A stretch of DNA of 64,000 nucleotides from Paenibacillus pabuli NBRC 13638 (GCF_001514495.1 NZ_BCNM01000013.1:62001-126000), one strand, 5' to 3'; counted from the first letter of the stretch, positions 17,776-27,235 are shown. The notes: a model not told the origin generated them from the sequence alone. Made by a program: numbers and translations.

Positions 17776-17807
17776 ACGTCCATCATAACCCAAAATGTGG
17801 AATATGC
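17776..17807 (-). promoter_or_regulatory. Promoter of GNAT gene, inside a 32-bp repeated segment (copy 1)
   Basis: Minus-strand -35 TTGCAT (17804-17809) and -10 TATGAT (17782-17787) are spaced 16 bp. The 32 bp from 17776 to 17807 recur without mismatch at 20135-20166. A related -10 context, GGGTTATGAT, also precedes the GNAT gene at 8772. Confidence 0.55.
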
Positions 17808-17916
17808 AATAAGGTCCTCCTTTTTTTACCAACTCGATACAAACCGAATTTTCACTTGAACATGTGGTTTATGCACATTTTTATAAGTTGTAACCTTTCT
17901 TAAACAACACAAAAAA

Positions 17917-17932
17917 CCACGAATATTCGTGG
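17917..17932 (-). terminator. Terminator of the amidohydrolase gene
   Basis: Perfect hairpin CCACGAAT/ATTCGTGG followed on the minus strand by TTTTTTGTG, 30 bp past the amidohydrolase stop. The hairpin is fully palindromic with no loop spacer, so the real loop is probably the central AATATT. Confidence 0.75.
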
Positions 17933-17962
17933 TTTCATATGTCGGTACCTTTTCCCTATGAC

Positions 17963-19186
17963 CTACAGTGATCCACTCACCATATTCCCTTCAAACCATA
18001 CCGCCTGGCGCGCAGATCTTCTGGCAACCGCCTCTGCCGAGCAGCTGGCTTCTACCAGTACAAAACTCGCCGTGTCCCCTACCTTTGGCCACACCTGTTG
18101 TCCCTCTGAATTCAGTGGGGTAATGCCGCTTGTGACAAATGCAAGAGACTGAGACAAGGACAATTCATCGTTATACCCGTACAATTCCGCAAAACGGCTC
18201 GCTTTCTCCAGTAGATCCCCATTGCCAAACGGAGACCAGTGATCCGTCAAACTGTCTGTCGCCAGCTTTACGTTCATCCCATGTTGATGAAGCATCGGAA
18301 GTGGCATCATCATCCTGCCGATCGGCACGGTCGAAGCGATGCTCATACCAAGGGAAGCCATTCGCTTAGCCATATCTTCCGCTTCCTGCTGCTCCGCACG
18401 GGCGAACCAGAACGCATGACTTACGGTAACTCTACCCTGAAGTCCCGCTTCTTCGGTCAGATCAGCCAATTGAAGCAATGTTTGTTTACCCGGTTCTCCA
18501 GAATCATGCAAATGAATATCAATGCCTGCCTGATACTGAACAGCCAGTTCCACCATTGCGTTTAACGATTTCTCGATATGCTCGTCCACGGTGTGAGGAT
18601 CAAGTCCACCTACATGAGTGGCCCCTTCTCCCATGGCTTGACGCATGAGTTCAACCGAATTAGAGCGGAGAAGTCCATGCTGCGGGAAAGCGATGATTTC
18701 AGAGGATATTTTGCCCGAAAATGTCTCCAATGCCTGCTTCGTCGCTTCCAGCCGTTTCAACCCGCTGACCGGTTCAATATTGCAATGACTGCGTACATGG
18801 GTGGACCCATACCCCTGAATTAAGGTCAGAATGCTCTCCGCTTGACGCTTCGCATCGGGTAACAGCTTGGGCAGCAATATTTTCTCTTCTTCGATACGTT
18901 CGAAAATGCTGGAGATGCGCCGCACTGCTTTCCATGGTGCATCATAATACGTTTTATCCAGATGAATATGGGCTTCCTCGAACGAAGGCAGCAGCAGCAG
19001 TCCTTTACCATCAACCTGCGGCAAGTTGCTTGTTATTTTCGTATCCCCATCCACAATAGCTGCAATGACTCCATCTTCAATCCGCAGATGACCAAGGCTT
19101 GTCCGGGTGCCCGTTACCTGCCCATTTTCCAATACATAACTTTGCTCCAATGATACGTTGGTTAACCAATATTCCTGCTTCAACAT
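17963..19186 (-). CDS. Amidohydrolase, cytosine deaminase-like
   Basis: About 407 aa of the amidohydrolase superfamily, closest in pattern to cytosine deaminase (CodA) and AtzC-type enzymes. The metal-site motif is EEAHIHLDKTYY. Further metal and substrate residues are HVRSHCNIEP, IDIHLHDSG (His pair), VSHAFWF (His) and LATDSLTDHWSPFGNGDLL (Asp). It should hydrolyse an exocyclic or ring C-N bond in a pyrimidine- or triazine-like compound, in the cytoplasm. ATG 19186 follows GAGGGAGTGACC; an in-frame GTG at 19192 overlaps that site. No transporter gene is adjacent. Exact substrate unknown. Confidence 0.88.
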   Translation of the reverse strand: MLKQEYWLTNVSLEQSYVLENGQVTGTRTSLGHLRIEDGVIAAIVDGDTKITSNLPQVDGKGLLLLPSFEEAHIHLDKTYYDAPWKAVRRISSIFERIEEEKILLPKLLPDAKRQAESILTLIQGYGSTHVRSHCNIEPVSGLKRLEATKQALETFSGKISSEIIAFPQHGLLRSNSVELMRQAMGEGATHVGGLDPHTVDEHIEKSLNAMVELAVQYQAGIDIHLHDSGEPGKQTLLQLADLTEEAGLQGRVTVSHAFWFARAEQQEAEDMAKRMASLGMSIASTVPIGRMMMPLPMLHQHGMNVKLATDSLTDHWSPFGNGDLLEKASRFAELYGYNDELSLSQSLAFVTSGITPLNSEGQQVWPKVGDTASFVLVEASCSAEAVARRSARQAVWFEGNMVSGSL

Positions 19187-19309
19187 GGTCACTCCCTCTT
19201 TCCACTCGGTCTATCTTGCATCGAGTACCGATTCATCTGTGGTCAATGGTACCATAGGACTTCATTCTGTAAAAATAGTTAAAACGTTGGTGTTCCATAC
19301 GATTAACGT

Positions 19310-20014
19310 TTAGATATTACTGGACTTCCCCATTAGTATACGAAGTGTGATATATCCAAAAATTTGAATCACAAATATCATGGCCACAAATTCAACCAGA
19401 ATGCTGTTGCCTGCACTTAAATCAGTCATGATATCCTTCAAAATCAGGCCAGGCTGTCTCAGCACATCCCAGCTATTCCACCGATTAAATCTCCCGATGT
19501 ACACCCCTACACTGCTCAGGAGTAAAATAACGCCTACCACCAACATGCTGCTAAATCGGCTTAACCTCTTATTTAACAATCTGTGGATCTGGTGTATCGA
19601 GCAAATGGAGAGAACTAAACCCACTATGGCTACGACAAACGTTAGGGTGAGACTATACCAAAAATCAATATGAACCCAGAATTTGGATTCCCCTTGAGGA
19701 TTAAAGTATCTGAATGCATGTAGAATTTCTGTAAAAAGATATGCCGAATTGGGCAGAAAGAAAAGCCAACCTCCACACATCACCCCAATGAATGCGATAC
19801 TCAGCCTTGTTAGTTTCTTGTTGCTTACATATCTAATGGTTGATGAAATGATGAATGGAACCCAAGCCAAGAACATGTCCCACGTTAAATATTGATACAT
19901 GTTCGTGTTGGTCTTGGTACGCAAGTAGACAGCAACAAGGAGACATCCTATGGTAGCAACAATTAGAACACTAATAAATTTTAAATTTTCAATTGAAGTT
20001 TTATGATTGTACAA
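19310..20014 (-). CDS. DUF1361 family membrane protein
   Basis: 234 aa with about six transmembrane segments. Family hallmarks are YLTWDMFLAWVPF, FFLPNSAYLFTEILH and VYIGRFNRWNSWDVL. The only start near a ribosome site (GAGGGGAAG) is TTG 20014. Function of DUF1361 proteins is unknown. Its promoter may be the second copy of the repeated segment at 20135-20166, giving a 5' leader of roughly 115 nt. Confidence 0.88.
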   Translation of the reverse strand: MYNHKTSIENLKFISVLIVATIGCLLVAVYLRTKTNTNMYQYLTWDMFLAWVPFIISSTIRYVSNKKLTRLSIAFIGVMCGGWLFFLPNSAYLFTEILHAFRYFNPQGESKFWVHIDFWYSLTLTFVVAIVGLVLSICSIHQIHRLLNKRLSRFSSMLVVGVILLLSSVGVYIGRFNRWNSWDVLRQPGLILKDIMTDLSAGNSILVEFVAMIFVIQIFGYITLRILMGKSSNI

Positions 20015-20134
20015 TTCTAATTCTTCCCCTCAATTCCGGACGATCCTATGGGTTCAGTACTGAACAACCGATCATCGATTCTTCACTTCTTCCATCCGCT
20101 TTGTCCGTTCCTTCGTATTCAAGCCTGTAGACTA

Positions 20135-20166
20135 ACGTCCATCATAACCCAAAATGTGGAATATGC
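20135..20166 (-). repeat. 32-bp repeated promoter segment (copy 2)
   Basis: Exact copy of 17776-17807, including the -10 TATGAT (20141-20146). The -35 position reads TTCGCA here instead of TTGCAT, because the match ends before the -35 is complete. It faces the DUF1361 gene. Confidence 0.6.
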
Positions 20167-20374
20167 GAACAACTTATAATCACTAGAGCCAGTGGCAGGC
20201 ACGTTAGCCCATTGTTATTCATTTTTTTAATCAACCACGCCCTATTGGCAAATTTCCACAGATCAAGCATCGCAGACACCTTATTCCTTGCTTTGCGTGT
20301 CTTTACGCATCAATCTACAAGTTTTAACCGGAATAAGACGGCTGAAGTTCGTTAGCTAGTAGAGAATGCAAAAA

Positions 20375-20394
20375 CAGGCACTGGGGAGTGCCTG
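20375..20394 (-). terminator. Terminator of the alkD-ogt operon
   Basis: CAGGCACT (20375-20382) / AGTGCCTG (20387-20394) with a 4-nt loop, followed on the minus strand by TTTTTGC. It lies 80 bp past the ogt stop. Confidence 0.75.
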
Positions 20395-20473
20395 TACATA
20401 TTAAGAAGAGATTCAAACACTTGGCTATCATCTCGCTTCTTTGTTTATAAACACGATATGAAAAATATCAGAA

Positions 20474-21028
20474 TCAGAAATTAAACCGCGTATGCCCGCC
20501 ATCCGTCACGCCTTCGATCTGTTCAATATCCAGCAGTCTTCGCTTCATCTCCAGCCCTCCGCGAAATCCGGTCAGCTTGCGGTTGGCTCCGATAATGCGG
20601 TGACATGGCAGCAGCACCGGAATGGGATTGGCCCCATTGGCCGCCCCTACAGCCCGCACCGCTGAAGGTCTTCCCACCGCAGCAGCAATATCGCCATAGG
20701 TTCTAGTCTCACCATAAGGAACATTCCCCAGTTCAGTCCATACCTGCTGTTGAAACGCCGTTCCAATTAGATCGAGCGGGATTTCATTGGTGAAGGCCAT
20801 CTGGTCTCCGGCAAAATAGGATTGCAGCCAATCCATCATACCTGTCTGCTTCAACGCAGCTTCGTTCTCTTCAAGCTCCACTCCAGGCGCGATGCGGCCA
20901 ATCCAGCTGCTCCAGTCTTCCAGCGTTTCATTGGGCATAATGACCCGGCATAATCCTTTTTCGGTGGCAAGCAGCGCCCATGGACGACCGTCCAGTTCCA
21001 TGTTGGTCCACCATATGCTCTTTCTCAT
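20474..21028 (-). CDS. ogt: Methylated-DNA--protein-cysteine methyltransferase
   Basis: About 184 aa suicide repair enzyme that moves the methyl group from O6-methylguanine to its own Cys. The active-site motif PCHRIIG (C142) and following GFRGGLEMKRRLLDIE are intact, and the Arg finger/HTH region PYGETRTYGDIAAAVGRPSA precedes it. No Ada regulatory domain is present. ATG 21028 follows AAAGGGTGATC, a site overlapping the AlkD stop 7 bp upstream, so the two repair genes are translationally coupled. Confidence 0.93.
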   Translation of the reverse strand: MRKSIWWTNMELDGRPWALLATEKGLCRVIMPNETLEDWSSWIGRIAPGVELEENEAALKQTGMMDWLQSYFAGDQMAFTNEIPLDLIGTAFQQQVWTELGNVPYGETRTYGDIAAAVGRPSAVRAVGAANGANPIPVLLPCHRIIGANRKLTGFRGGLEMKRRLLDIEQIEGVTDGGHTRFNF

Positions 21029-21035
21029 ACGTCGA

Positions 21036-21758
21036 TCACCCTTTCTGCGGTAACACACGAACCGGCTTCTTCGCTTTTCGTTTCATGCTGCGGATCATCT
21101 GCTTTGTCTCCGGATCCACACGATAGGACTCGGTTATTTTCTGAAGAGCCTTATTATACGTAAAGTCATCCAATGTATTGTCCTGCAGCAGATAACGCAT
21201 AGTGACTTCTGGCTGTCTCACATAAGCGATGGAAATCGCCCATGCCACAGCCATTTTCACATAATACGCCTCGTGCCTGATGTTATCTAATGAAGCAAGA
21301 ACTTCATCAATATACTTTTCTTCCATATAAAAGTTCAACAGCATCACAACGCCGAAGCGAATGTCATACTCCTGATTGGATACCAGATAGGGCTGCAAGA
21401 AATGCCACACCTGATCCAGATGGTTCTTCGTGTATTTCAAGCCGCCGCAGAAGCTGTCGCACACCGACCAGTTATCGATTTTGGGAACAAACCAGGCGAT
21501 ATGCTGCAGAAGTTCCTCCATATCTGCTTGAGCATGACCGATGACCATCGCTTGCAGCATCACTTCTTCAAAATAATCATCATCAGCGGTTTTCAGATAG
21601 GCTCGCCAATCCTCTTTGACGATCTGTTTCGCGATCTTGCGGATTGCAGGCAGTCGCACACCTAATAGATTCGTGATATTCGGAATGAGCGCAGCCGAGA
21701 ATTTCTGATATTCCGGTTCGACCAGAGATAATAATTGTGTTCTTACAACCGATTCCAC
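21036..21758 (-). CDS. DNA alkylation repair protein, AlkD family
   Basis: About 240 aa, HEAT-like repeat glycosylase family that removes N3- and N7-alkylated purines. Recognisable parts are NLLGVRLPAIRKIAKQI, the DNA-contact segment IDNWSVCDSFCGGLKYT (Trp/Asp as in AlkD) and YYVKMAVAWAISIAYV. The start is decided by the ribosome site. An in-frame ATG at 21773 lies inside AGGAGGAGA itself, so the real start is GTG 21758, 6 nt after AGGAGG. Operon with ogt gives base-excision plus direct-reversal repair. Confidence 0.9.
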   Translation of the reverse strand: MESVVRTQLLSLVEPEYQKFSAALIPNITNLLGVRLPAIRKIAKQIVKEDWRAYLKTADDDYFEEVMLQAMVIGHAQADMEELLQHIAWFVPKIDNWSVCDSFCGGLKYTKNHLDQVWHFLQPYLVSNQEYDIRFGVVMLLNFYMEEKYIDEVLASLDNIRHEAYYVKMAVAWAISIAYVRQPEVTMRYLLQDNTLDDFTYNKALQKITESYRVDPETKQMIRSMKRKAKKPVRVLPQKG

Positions 21759-21935
21759 ATGTCTCCTCCTCATCTGTTTTCGTCTATAAAGTATATCCCG
21801 ACAATGGTAATTTGTAAGCCCATATCGAATGTTTTAGCAAGATTACAATATCCATTTCCTACTTGTTGCTGTTTAACTGTCATCTGATTTCGTTTAAGAA
21901 TACGGAGTTGAACCGATCTAGAAAGGAGACTACAT

Positions 21936-23306
21936 ATGAACCGATCCCACCCCAAAAAAGATTTTTCGGTTGAAGAGATCACAGAACTCCTTGTTCAATC
22001 TGTGCAAACCCAGAACCTGCCCGAATTTTACAAATGGGCCAAGGAGCTGCATCCGTACGATCTTTCACTCGTATATAAAAAATTCCCCAAAGAAGAGACG
22101 AAGCGCTTCTTGCTTTTATTCAAACCGGGCGTCCTCGCCGACATGGCAGAAGCACTTACGCTTCACGAACAGGTGCATCTGTTCGAACAGTTAGGGCCCG
22201 AACGTACCCTTGAAGTCATGCAGAAGATGAACAAAAGTGATCTGATTCGCTTTATGCATGATCTGCCCCTCAAACGCAGGGAAGAATTGCTGTCCAATAT
22301 GAATCTGGATCATTCAGCGATTATCCGTTCTTTGCTGAATTTCCCGCCGGAAACGGCTGGGCGCATCATGACCGATCGTTACCGTACCCTGTTAGCACAC
22401 GAAACGGCAAAAGAAGCATTGAGAGAAACGCAGGCTCCCTTGCACATTTCTGCAGTCCGTTACCTGTATGTCACCGATGATGAAGGCAAACTGGTTGGGG
22501 TTGTGAGCTATCGGACCCTAGCTCAGGCAGACGACAAGACCCCTGTGGAAGAGCTGATGACCCGTCGTGTCATCCATGCCACAGTGGATATGGATCAGGA
22601 AGAAGCCGCCCAGCTCTTGCAGCGGTATGAGTTTATGGCTCTGCCAGTTGTGGATGAGAACCGCAGATTATGCGGCGTCATTCAGATGGACGATGTCATT
22701 GACATTATTATGGATGAAGCAAGTGAAGACATCGCCAAGATGGGCGGCGGCGGCAAAGACATCGATTTTGATACCAAACCGCTGGTCGCCGTCAGACGAC
22801 GACTCCCTTGGCTGATCCTGTTGTTATTCATCGGACTGATCTCGGGAAGTATCGTCGATTTTTTCGAGGACACACTGAATCAGGTTGTCGCCTTGGCCTT
22901 CTTCATGCCCATGATCGCCGGTATGACGGGGAATACAGGAACACAGTCCCTGGCTGTCGTCGTGCGTGGACTCATTGGACGCAAGCTGGACAAGTCCACG
23001 GTGCTTGCCCTAATTGGTCGGGAAATTAAGGTAGGTACGATGATTGGACTGGTCTGCGGCTTGATGATAACCGTCATCGCCTACTTCTGGCAAGGTGACT
23101 GGCTGCTCGGCGCCATTATTGGTGTATCCCTGTTCTTCACGCTCGTTATTGGTACACTTACAGGTACCTGTATTCCACTCTTGCTCAGCCGCTTCAATGT
23201 AGATCCGGCTGTCGCCTCCGGCCCGTTAATCACCACGCTGAATGATATCTTGTCCCTGTTTATCTATTTTGGCATTGCAACCCGCTTCCTGGGAGCATTG
23301 ATGTAA
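21936..23306 (+). CDS. mgtE: Magnesium transporter MgtE
   Basis: 456 aa, full-length MgtE channel. Residues ~1-130 are the helical Mg2+-sensing N domain (EITELLVQSVQTQNLPEFYK). Next come tandem CBS domains (~135-260; RYLYVTDDEGKLVGVVSYRT, MALPVVDENRRLCGVIQMDD). After the plug helix there are five transmembrane helices (~285-455) with the pore region GMTGNTGTQSLAVVVRGL. The ATG follows GAAAGGAGACTACAT. The 162-bp upstream region is too short for, and lacks, an M-box riboswitch. Confidence 0.96.
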   Translation: MNRSHPKKDFSVEEITELLVQSVQTQNLPEFYKWAKELHPYDLSLVYKKFPKEETKRFLLLFKPGVLADMAEALTLHEQVHLFEQLGPERTLEVMQKMNKSDLIRFMHDLPLKRREELLSNMNLDHSAIIRSLLNFPPETAGRIMTDRYRTLLAHETAKEALRETQAPLHISAVRYLYVTDDEGKLVGVVSYRTLAQADDKTPVEELMTRRVIHATVDMDQEEAAQLLQRYEFMALPVVDENRRLCGVIQMDDVIDIIMDEASEDIAKMGGGGKDIDFDTKPLVAVRRRLPWLILLLFIGLISGSIVDFFEDTLNQVVALAFFMPMIAGMTGNTGTQSLAVVVRGLIGRKLDKSTVLALIGREIKVGTMIGLVCGLMITVIAYFWQGDWLLGAIIGVSLFFTLVIGTLTGTCIPLLLSRFNVDPAVASGPLITTLNDILSLFIYFGIATRFLGALM

Positions 23307-23352
23307 ATAACTGTTTTCCTCTACCGGGAAAACCATAAAAATACCATAAAAC

Positions 23353-23384
23353 AAACAGACCAGATCCACCGGATCGGTCTGTTT
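23353..23384 (+). terminator. Bidirectional terminator between mgtE and gguB
   Basis: AAACAGACC (23353-23361) / GGTCTGTTT (23376-23384) with the inner stem ATCC/GGAT. It lies between the convergent mgtE (+) and gguB (-) genes. The terminal TTT on one strand and AAA-derived T run on the other suit both directions. Confidence 0.7.
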
Positions 23385-23430
23385 GATGATTTGTACAAGA
23401 CGTTCACTTGCAGGAGAATTCTGCCAAATG

Positions 23431-24594
23431 CTACGTCATTCTTTTGTTTTTATTATAGATATCGAAGGCTACCGCCAGCAACAGGACCAGACCCTTGATG
23501 CCTTGCTGCCAGTCTATCCCCAAACCGATCAGGGACATCCCGTTATTCAGGACCCCCATGACCAAACCACCGATGATCGCACCGAATACGGTCCCGATTC
23601 CTCCCGAAGCGGAAGCTCCGCCGATAAAGCAGGCTGCAATAGCATCCAGCTCAAAGTTCGTACCGGCTCTTGGGGTAGCCGCGTTCAATCGTGCTGCGAA
23701 GATCAGGCCGGAAATGGCCGCCATCACGCCCATGTTTACAAATACCCAGAACGTCACTTTTTTTGTTTTCACTCCGGACAGACCTGCAGCCTTCTCATTG
23801 CCTCCAAGTGCATATACATGGCGCCCCATTACGGTGCGGTTCATGATGAAGGAGTATACGACAATCAATACAAACAGCAGAATCAAAATATTCGGAATGC
23901 CTGCATAGCTAGCAAGCATAAAGGTGAACAGATTCGTCACTGCAGCCACGACCAGCAGCTTGAGCAGGAAGAGCCCCTGAGATACCACCTCGAAACCGTA
24001 TTTACGCTGGGAGCGGCGCTCTCGCAGTTCATTTACGATATACCAGACAGTCAGAACAAGACCAACGATGATCGACACCAGACCGAGGCCTGAGAACTGA
24101 ATATCGGGCACGAAGCCTGAGCTTATTTTCTGAAACCCGCCTGGAAAAGGAGAAATCGACTGCCCCTCCAGCACAATCATTGTCAAGCCTCGGAAGAGCA
24201 GCATTCCGGCCAGGGTTACGATAAATGCCGGAATCCGCACATACGCAATCCAAAAGCCCTGCCACGCCCCAATCAGCGCACCGACCACCAAAGCAGCAAT
24301 GACCGCCAGCCAGGCCGGAAGCTGCCAATCGACCATCATGATCGCTGCAACCGCGCCTACAAAAGCAGCAATCGAACCTACTGACAGATCGATATGTCCG
24401 GTAATGATGACCAGCACCATTCCGATGGCCAGCACCAGAATGTAGCTGTTTTGCAGAATCAGATTTGTAATGTTAATCGGCTTGAGCAGCAGTCCGCCAG
24501 TCAGCACCTCGAACAACAGCATAATTACAACCAGTGCGATAATCATGCCATATTGCCGTATATTGTTTTTGAACAGTCTAGTTAACATTTCCAT
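23431..24594 (-). CDS. gguB: Multiple-monosaccharide ABC transporter permease (GguB/MmsB)
   Basis: 387 aa ribose-type permease with about ten transmembrane segments. Family signatures are GMVLVIITGHIDLSVGSIAAF and ARLNAATPRAGTNFELDAIA, and the later GGASASGGIGTVFGAIIGG. It forms the channel with GguA and receives sugars from the ChvE-like protein. The start overlaps the 3' end of gguA by 17 bp, with GGAGG 8 nt upstream of the ATG. It is the last gene of the transporter operon. Confidence 0.94.
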   Translation of the reverse strand: MEMLTRLFKNNIRQYGMIIALVVIMLLFEVLTGGLLLKPINITNLILQNSYILVLAIGMVLVIITGHIDLSVGSIAAFVGAVAAIMMVDWQLPAWLAVIAALVVGALIGAWQGFWIAYVRIPAFIVTLAGMLLFRGLTMIVLEGQSISPFPGGFQKISSGFVPDIQFSGLGLVSIIVGLVLTVWYIVNELRERRSQRKYGFEVVSQGLFLLKLLVVAAVTNLFTFMLASYAGIPNILILLFVLIVVYSFIMNRTVMGRHVYALGGNEKAAGLSGVKTKKVTFWVFVNMGVMAAISGLIFAARLNAATPRAGTNFELDAIAACFIGGASASGGIGTVFGAIIGGLVMGVLNNGMSLIGLGIDWQQGIKGLVLLLAVAFDIYNKNKRMT

Positions 24595-26128
24595 GCTTCC
24601 CGCCTCCTGACTTCGTCATATATCTCATCAACGTCTCCTGCGATGCTTCTTCCCGGCTGACTTGCCCCGTAATGCGCCCGGCATTCATCACGTAGATCCG
24701 GTCACACAGGCCCAGTACCTCCGGAAGTTCGGAAGAAATCACCAACACGCCTTTGCCCTCGGCGGCGAGCCGATGGATAATGGTATAGATTTCGAATTTG
24801 GCCCCGACATCGATCCCTCGTGTTGGTTCATCCAGAATGAGAATATCCGGACCGGCAAAAATCCACTTGCTCAGCACGACCTTCTGCTGGTTCCCTCCGC
24901 TCAAATTCCCGGTTTTCTGCAAAATGCTCGGTGCTTTGATATTCATGCTTTTTTTCATATCCTCGGCTACCAGCACTTCCTCCCGTTCGTTCACAACCGC
25001 ATTTCTGGTCAGCTTGCCAAGACCCGTCAGCGAAATATTCCGCTTGATATCGTCCATGAGAATCAGACCGTATTCCTTGCGGTCCTCTGTCACATAAGCG
25101 AAGCCGTTCTGAATCGCCTCTGTCACACTGTTGTTCTGAATGGGTTTGCCATCCTTGATGAGTTGGCCCGTAATGCCGCGTCCATAAGATTTGCCAAATA
25201 TGCTCATTGCAAGCTCTGTACGCCCGGCTCCCATCAGACCGGCAATACCTACAATTTCGCCTCGTCTGATGTTCATGTTGACCTGATCCAGCACCTTCCG
25301 ATCAGCATAATGTTCGTGATACACGGTCCAGTCTTTCACTTCAAGGATCACTTCACCGATTTGCGCATGGCGCTCCGGATAGCGGCTGGTCAGATCGCGG
25401 CCAACCATGCCGCTGATAATCCGATCTTCCGTCACCATATCCTTTTTCATATCCAGCGTCTCAATGGTCTTGCCGTCCCGCAAAATCGTCACCGAATCGG
25501 ACACCTTAGACACCTCGTTCAACTTGTGGGAAATCAGAATACAGGCGATGCCCTGCTTCTTGAATTCCAGCATCAACTGGAGCAAATTCTCACTGTCATG
25601 CTCGTTCAGTGCAGCAGTGGGCTCATCCAGAATGAGCAGGCGTACCTTTTTGGAGAGCGCTTTTGCAATCTCAACCAGCTGCTGCTTGCCCACACCGATG
25701 CTGGATACCAGACTGTTCGGATTTTCGCTCAGTCCCACTTTGGCGAGCAATTCCCGTGTACCGACAAACGTTTCTTTCCAATCGATGATCCCTTTGCTCG
25801 CACGCTCGTTGCCCAGATATATATTTTCCGCAATCGAAAGGTAGGGAATCAGCGCCAGCTCCTGGTGGATGATGACAATACCCAGATCCTCACTTTGTTT
25901 AATATCTTTGAACTCACACGGTTTGCCCTGAAACAAAATCTCTCCTTCATAGGTTCCATGAGGATATACGCCGCTAAGGACCTTCATCAGCGTTGATTTC
26001 CCTGCACCATTCTCACCGCAAAGTGCATGAATCTCGCCTTCTCTGACCTTGAGATTGACATTTTCCAGCGCTTTTACACCGGGGAAGGTTTTGGTGATAC
26101 CCTTCATTTCCAGAATAATTCCAGCCAT
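24578..26128 (-). CDS. gguA: Multiple-monosaccharide ABC transporter ATPase (GguA/MmsA)
   Basis: 516 aa with two fused nucleotide-binding domains. The first has Walker A GENGAGKSTLMKVLSG, signature VGKQQLVEIAKAL and Walker B LLILDEPTAAL. The second has the usual degenerate Walker A GLMGAGRTELAMSIFG, signature LSGGNQQKVVLSKW and DILILDEPTRGIDVGAK. The arrangement matches RbsA/XylG/GguA. Start ATG 26128 follows AAAGGAGTAGATCTC. It lies 22 bp after chvE and overlaps gguB. Confidence 0.95.
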   Translation of the reverse strand: MAGIILEMKGITKTFPGVKALENVNLKVREGEIHALCGENGAGKSTLMKVLSGVYPHGTYEGEILFQGKPCEFKDIKQSEDLGIVIIHQELALIPYLSIAENIYLGNERASKGIIDWKETFVGTRELLAKVGLSENPNSLVSSIGVGKQQLVEIAKALSKKVRLLILDEPTAALNEHDSENLLQLMLEFKKQGIACILISHKLNEVSKVSDSVTILRDGKTIETLDMKKDMVTEDRIISGMVGRDLTSRYPERHAQIGEVILEVKDWTVYHEHYADRKVLDQVNMNIRRGEIVGIAGLMGAGRTELAMSIFGKSYGRGITGQLIKDGKPIQNNSVTEAIQNGFAYVTEDRKEYGLILMDDIKRNISLTGLGKLTRNAVVNEREEVLVAEDMKKSMNIKAPSILQKTGNLSGGNQQKVVLSKWIFAGPDILILDEPTRGIDVGAKFEIYTIIHRLAAEGKGVLVISSELPEVLGLCDRIYVMNAGRITGQVSREEASQETLMRYMTKSGGGKHGNVN

Positions 26129-26149
26129 GAGATCTACTCCTTTCCATCG

Positions 26150-27235
26150 CTAGTTCAATCCAATTTCTTCTTTGGTATAATACTGGCTGCCTACAATATC
26201 CTTCTCCACATTAGTCCGATCCACGGAAATGGGATCAAGCAAATAGGCCGGAACAACCTTTATCCCGTTGTTATATGACTTTTCGTCATTCACTTCTGCT
26301 GATTTCCCCTGTAAAATGCTATTGGCCATCTCAACCGTCTTCTCTGCCAGCTTGCGGGTATCCTTGAATACGGTCTGCGTCTGTTCTCCGGCCACAATGG
26401 ATTTGATCGAAGCCAGTTCGGCATCCTGACCTGTAATCACCGGCAGCGGCTTGTTCGCTGTGCCGTAACCAATACCTTTCAACGATGAAATGATCCCGAT
26501 ACTGATCCCATCATAAGGGGATAACACCGCATCCAGATTATCACCCGAGTAATAGGCACTGAGCAGATTATCCATACGCGATTGTGCCAGTGCGCCGTCC
26601 CAACGCAGCGTTGCAATCTGGGCCATCGTCGTCTGCTTGCTTCGAACAACCAGCTTGCCGGAATCGATATAGGGCTTGAGGATTGACATTGCACCATCAA
26701 AGAAGAAATAGGCGTTGTTGTCATCGGGAGAGCCGCCAAACAACTCTATGTTATACGGTCCTTTCCCTTCCTTAAGCCCCAGCTTTTGCTCGATGTAGGA
26801 TGCCTGCAGCACTCCCACCTTGAAATTATCGAACGTCGCATAATAGGTTAAATACGGCGTATTACGGATAAGTCGATCGTATGAAATGACCTGTATGCCC
26901 TCGTCATGGGCTTTCTTGATCACATCTGTCAGCGTATTGCCGTCCACAGAAGCAATCACCATCACGTCTACACCCTTGGTGATCATGTTCTCAATCTGAG
27001 AAATCTGATTCTCCACCACGTCCTCCGCATACTGCAGATCCGTTTTGTACCCCTGCTCCTGAAAAAGGCGGACCATATTTTCCCCATCCCCAACCCAGCG
27101 TTCGGAGGATTTGGTAGGCATCGAAATGCCGACATACCCTTTTTCCTTACTGCCTGTTCCACTCTCGGCCAGATTGCAGGCTGATAGCATGAAGGTCATC
27201 ACCAGAAGCCAGATGAGCAGTGCTCCTTTTTTCAT
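26150..27235 (-). CDS. chvE: ChvE-type multiple-sugar-binding lipoprotein
   Basis: About 361 aa. The signal peptide ends in lipobox LSAC (C20), so the mature protein should be lipid-anchored outside the membrane. The sequence is close to ChvE: VGISMPTKSSERWVGDG, LQYAEDVVENQISQIENMIT, VISYDRLIRNTPYLTYYATF and TGQDAELASIKSIVAGEQTQ. ChvE proteins bind glucose, galactose, arabinose, xylose and related sugars. Start ATG 27235 has AAAGGGGAAG upstream; an in-frame ATG at 27256 overlaps that site. First gene of chvE-gguA-gguB, downstream of an inverted-repeat operator at 27284-27322. Confidence 0.95.
   Translation of the reverse strand: MKKGALLIWLLVMTFMLSACNLAESGTGSKEKGYVGISMPTKSSERWVGDGENMVRLFQEQGYKTDLQYAEDVVENQISQIENMITKGVDVMVIASVDGNTLTDVIKKAHDEGIQVISYDRLIRNTPYLTYYATFDNFKVGVLQASYIEQKLGLKEGKGPYNIELFGGSPDDNNAYFFFDGAMSILKPYIDSGKLVVRSKQTTMAQIATLRWDGALAQSRMDNLLSAYYSGDNLDAVLSPYDGISIGIISSLKGIGYGTANKPLPVITGQDAELASIKSIVAGEQTQTVFKDTRKLAEKTVEMANSILQGKSAEVNDEKSYNNGIKVVPAYLLDPISVDRTNVEKDIVGSQYYTKEEIGLN

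Larger units (their letters stand above)
20015..20473. other. 459-bp intergenic region
   Basis: No ORF here has a convincing start. It holds the leader and promoter-like segment of the DUF1361 gene (20135-20166) and the terminator of the alkD-ogt pair (20375-20394). In the rest (20167-20370) I see no gene and no strong hairpin. Confidence 0.6.

Noticed and set aside
21774..21935. M-box (Mg2+) riboswitch upstream of mgtE
   Set aside because: The region is only 162 bp, shared with a divergent operon, and none of the conserved M-box strings or a terminator is present.
24662..25996. 444-codon open frame on the plus strand
   Set aside because: It is antisense to gguA throughout, has no ribosome site, and its translation has the composition of a reverse-complement shadow, whereas gguA carries all ABC-ATPase motifs.
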